Below, piece after piece: positions 43,543 to 45,295 of a stretch of 45,295 bases of DNA (within the stretch, counting starts at the first letter, position 1; the number at the start of each line of letters is the position of its first letter). The DNA lies in the NCBI RefSeq assembly GCF_013036045.1, contig NZ_WTPX01000022.1, positions 1-45,295 of the forward strand, written 5' to 3'. A program made the translations under genes and the position numbers. The notes beneath the pieces were generated by a model. The model saw only the letters and a list, made by a program, of their open reading frames with translations, did no database searches and was not told the DNA's origin. The stretch is from Alienimonas chondri (GTDB lineage Bacteria; Planctomycetota; Planctomycetia; Planctomycetales; Planctomycetaceae).

Positions 43543-44208
43543 TCAGTCTGCCAGCGGCGTCAGGACGATGTCCTTGTATTCAATCGGCGCCCCTTCGCTT
43601 TGCAGGCAGACGCTGCCTTCGGTCACGGTGCTGTCGAAGCCGTAGTTCACCAGCTTGCCGTTCACCAGCACGGTGATCGTCGCGTCGCGGCAGATGACGG
43701 TCATCTCGTTCCACTCGCCGACGGGGTTCTCGGCGCCGTCGACGAAGTTCAAATGGCGGCGACCCTGCACCATCTTCTCATAGCCGGGCACGCCTTCGAG
43801 CGGAATTTTAATCTCGCTGCCGATCACCCAGAAATCGCCCGCGTTGCCGTTCATCAACTGCACCTCCTGGCACATCGGCCAGACGTTCAAAGCGTTCGGC
43901 GTGGTCGCGTGCACCAACACGCCGTTGTTGCCGGGCTTGCCGGTCCAGCGCCACTTGACCGACAGCGAATAGTTCTTGAATTGCCGATCGGTCTTGATAT
44001 AGCCCTTGGGCCGACCGGTGCACCTCAGCAGGCCGTCTTCGACGCTCCAGACCGTCTTCGGATCGGTGTCGTCGGCGAGCACCGCCGTCCAGCCGTCGAG
44101 GCTCTTGCCGTCGAACAACACGATCGGCTCGCCCGCCTTGGCGTCGCCTTCGTGGTGATCGGCGAAGCCGGGGGCGCAGAGCAGAACGAGCGTGAACGCG
44201 GCGGACAT
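43543..44208 (-). CDS. DUF1080 / 3-keto-disaccharide hydrolase domain protein
   Basis: A 221-residue exported protein with a signal peptide (MSAAFTLVLLCAPGFADHH) and a single DUF1080 jelly-roll domain: IVLFDGKSLDGWTAV at the start, WSVEDGLLRCTGRPKGYIKT, FKNYSLSVKWRW, GNNGVLVH, CQEVQLMNGNAGDFW, and a closing GSVCLQSEGAPIEYKDIVL. Domains of this class, many copies of which occur in planctomycetes, bind or hydrolyse sugars; the 3-keto-disaccharide hydrolase activity is shown for some members only. It lies downstream of a lipoprotein gene on the same strand. Confidence 0.88.
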   Translation of the reverse strand: MSAAFTLVLLCAPGFADHHEGDAKAGEPIVLFDGKSLDGWTAVLADDTDPKTVWSVEDGLLRCTGRPKGYIKTDRQFKNYSLSVKWRWTGKPGNNGVLVHATTPNALNVWPMCQEVQLMNGNAGDFWVIGSEIKIPLEGVPGYEKMVQGRRHLNFVDGAENPVGEWNEMTVICRDATITVLVNGKLVNYGFDSTVTEGSVCLQSEGAPIEYKDIVLTPLAD

Positions 44209-44225
44209 CGGGCGACCGGAGCAGG

Positions 44226-44246
44226 GGGGCGAGAAAACGTCGCCCC
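44226..44246 (-). promoter_or_regulatory. Hairpin just before the DUF1080 start
   Basis: GGGGCGA (44226-44232) and TCGCCCC (44240-44246) pair perfectly across a 7-nt loop, ending 17 nt before the ATG on the - strand. It would cover or abut the ribosome-binding site if formed in mRNA. Alternatively it is the terminator of the lipoprotein gene, without a usable T-run. Confidence 0.35.
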
Positions 44247-44318
44247 GCAGTGAACCGGCCGTGCGCCGACGGCGTCAAGCGGCGCCGGGCCGTCCACCGG
44301 CCGTCGCCGAGCCGGCGT

Positions 44319-45295
44319 TTACTTTGTCGGCTCGGGCTTCGGGTCGGGCTTGGGCGGAGGGGCGTCGGCGACGGGTTGGGGTTTCGCCGCGTCCTCCTTC
44401 TTCTCCGCCGGTTTCTTCTCCGCGGGCTTCTTCTCCGCCGGTTTCTCGTCCGTGGATTTCTCGGCGGAGGCCAGTTGCACCTCGCCGCCGGCCGCGGGCG
44501 GGACCGGCTCCGGCGGGGGCGGGGCCGGATCGAGGCCGTACACCCGAGGTTCGTTGTAGTTCTCAAGCGAAGCGATCGGGTCGTGCGCCACGGGCTCTTT
44601 CTTACGGAGCCACTTCGGAACGATGCTCAGCTTGTCGCCGGCGAAGCGGGGGCCGTCGTAGATCTGGCCTTTCTCGAACGGGCCGGCGCCCAGCAGCCAG
44701 GTGTGCGAGGCGCGCGAGTTGGCGCTCGCGTCGCCGCTTTGCCAGACGATCTCCCGGCGCTCCCGGTGGTAGGCGAACAGACGCAGTTTGGTCGCCGCGT
44801 GCTCTTGGGCCTGCTTGGCGACGGACAGTTCCGGGATCACCGGCAGCGGCGGGCTGTTCGGCACGAAGCTGGCCGCGGAGGACAGCAACGAGTTCGCCGG
44901 CATCCCGTACGTCACCTCGTGCGAGTCGCTGCCCACCGCCCCGGCCCGCGCTTCGACGATGAACTCCGCGTCAGTCGCCTTGTCCTCCAGCTTGGCCCCG
45001 GCGGCCATCAGCTGTTGGCGGAGCGACCCGATCAGATAGTTCTGCGCGCCGATGCCGACGGCGTCGAGCTTCTTGTGTTCCAGTAACTCGGTGTCGAGGT
45101 ACACCGACCGGTCTGCGAAGGGGGACAGGTCCAGTTCCGCGACGGCCCGGTCGATGCTGTCCGCGGTGAGGAGCTGCTGGGTCGCTTCGTGGGAGATCGT
45201 TTTCCCGCACCCCGAAGCGCCGCAGACCGCCGCCGCGGCGCACAGCAGAGCTGCGATGCGAAGGGGCCGGCGCGGGGACGTAACGGGGCGGATGG
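44319..45295 (-). CDS. Lipoprotein with PAEKK repeats, 5' end cut by window
   Basis: The frame is open to the right edge: upstream of a GTG at 45104 it reads RRPLRIAALLCAAAAVCG then ASGCGKTISHEATQQLL, which looks like a lipoprotein signal with lipobox near VCGASGC, so the true start lies beyond the window. The body has YLDTELLEHKKLDAVGIGAQNY and a lipoprotein-like beta region (DAEFIVEARAGAVGSDSHEVTYGMPAN), which resembles planctomycete lipoproteins grouped as DUF6655 (tentative). The C-terminal 70 residues are Pro/Lys/Glu-rich with three KPAEK repeats. Function is unknown; an outer-membrane-associated location is inferred. Confidence 0.75.
   Translation of the reverse strand, partial: IRPVTSPRRPLRIAALLCAAAAVCGASGCGKTISHEATQQLLTADSIDRAVAELDLSPFADRSVYLDTELLEHKKLDAVGIGAQNYLIGSLRQQLMAAGAKLEDKATDAEFIVEARAGAVGSDSHEVTYGMPANSLLSSAASFVPNSPPLPVIPELSVAKQAQEHAATKLRLFAYHRERREIVWQSGDASANSRASHTWLLGAGPFEKGQIYDGPRFAGDKLSIVPKWLRKKEPVAHDPIASLENYNEPRVYGLDPAPPPPEPVPPAAGGEVQLASAEKSTDEKPAEKKPAEKKPAEKKEDAAKPQPVADAPPPKPDPKPEPTK
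44398..44442 (-). repeat. Three 15-nt tandem repeats encoding PAEKK
   Basis: TTCTTCTCCGCCGGT occurs three times in a row with two substitutions in the middle copy, giving a KPAEKKPAEKKPAEK tail inside the lipoprotein. Such tracts change length by slippage and often span cell-wall space. Confidence 0.8.

Noticed and set aside
1-45295. CRISPR array, insertion sequence, tRNA/rRNA genes, prophage or anti-phage system
   Set aside because: No regular spacer-repeat units, transposase, structural RNA or recognisable defence genes were seen on either strand.

Overview
This 45 kb window is high-GC DNA with dense, mostly ATGA/GTGA-overlapped genes. Its gene families point to a member of the Planctomycetota (PVC superphylum): a PVC-type CxxCH heme-binding protein, a DUF1080 (3-keto-disaccharide hydrolase) protein, an exported sulfatase, a neutral-ceramidase-like protein and a PQQ-type propeller with malectin sequence. 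The phylum call rests on family content only; no rRNA, tRNA or phage marker is visible. Genus cannot be fixed from the sequence alone.

Region 1 (1-14408, + strand) is a cell-surface glycan locus that continues beyond the left edge. It holds the CDP-glucose pair (cytidylyltransferase and 4,6-dehydratase), two SAM-dependent sugar C-methyltransferases (the first cut by the window), a class III aminotransferase, a PIG-L deacetylase, a GNAT acyltransferase, a DUF4910 aminopeptidase-like protein, an Fe(II)/2OG dioxygenase and a Wzx-like flippase. It ends with an acyl carrier protein, an AMP-forming acyl ligase and a PLP-dependent decarboxylase, a trio otherwise known from exosortase-A loci. The likely product is an exported glycan with a C-methylated, possibly N-acylated CDP-derived 6-deoxysugar and an ACP-delivered substituent.

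Region 2 (14684-19110, - strand) is a two-gene unit (ceramidase-like hydrolase, then a PVC-type heme-binding dehydrogenase) coupled by TAATG. Region 3 (19382-23840, +) carries a secreted TIM-barrel glycosidase-like protein and a DUF442 phosphatase-like protein coupled to a persulfide dioxygenase with two rhodanese domains. Region 4 (24021-26935, -) has an AraC-family regulator followed by a PQQ-like propeller with an inserted, apparently permuted malectin domain.

Region 5 (27152-36834, +) is a complete chemosensory operon: CheW, CheR-TPR, CheW, MCP (with PAS), CheA-REC, CheB, and a REC-HATPase protein. Its components match the Pseudomonas Wsp pathway, but the diguanylate cyclase WspR is replaced by a receiver fused to an RsbW/SpoIIAB-like ATPase, suggesting output through a partner switch or protein kinase. 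This is the best candidate here for an undescribed system. A 9-bp direct repeat at exactly 21-bp period lies between this operon and the divergent AraC gene.

Region 6 (36948-45295) is mostly - strand and encodes exported degradative proteins: an unrecognised 570-residue secreted protein, a sulfatase, an M1-like metallopeptidase with a clear intrinsic terminator, a small + strand membrane protein, a DUF1080 protein, and a lipoprotein whose start lies beyond the right edge.
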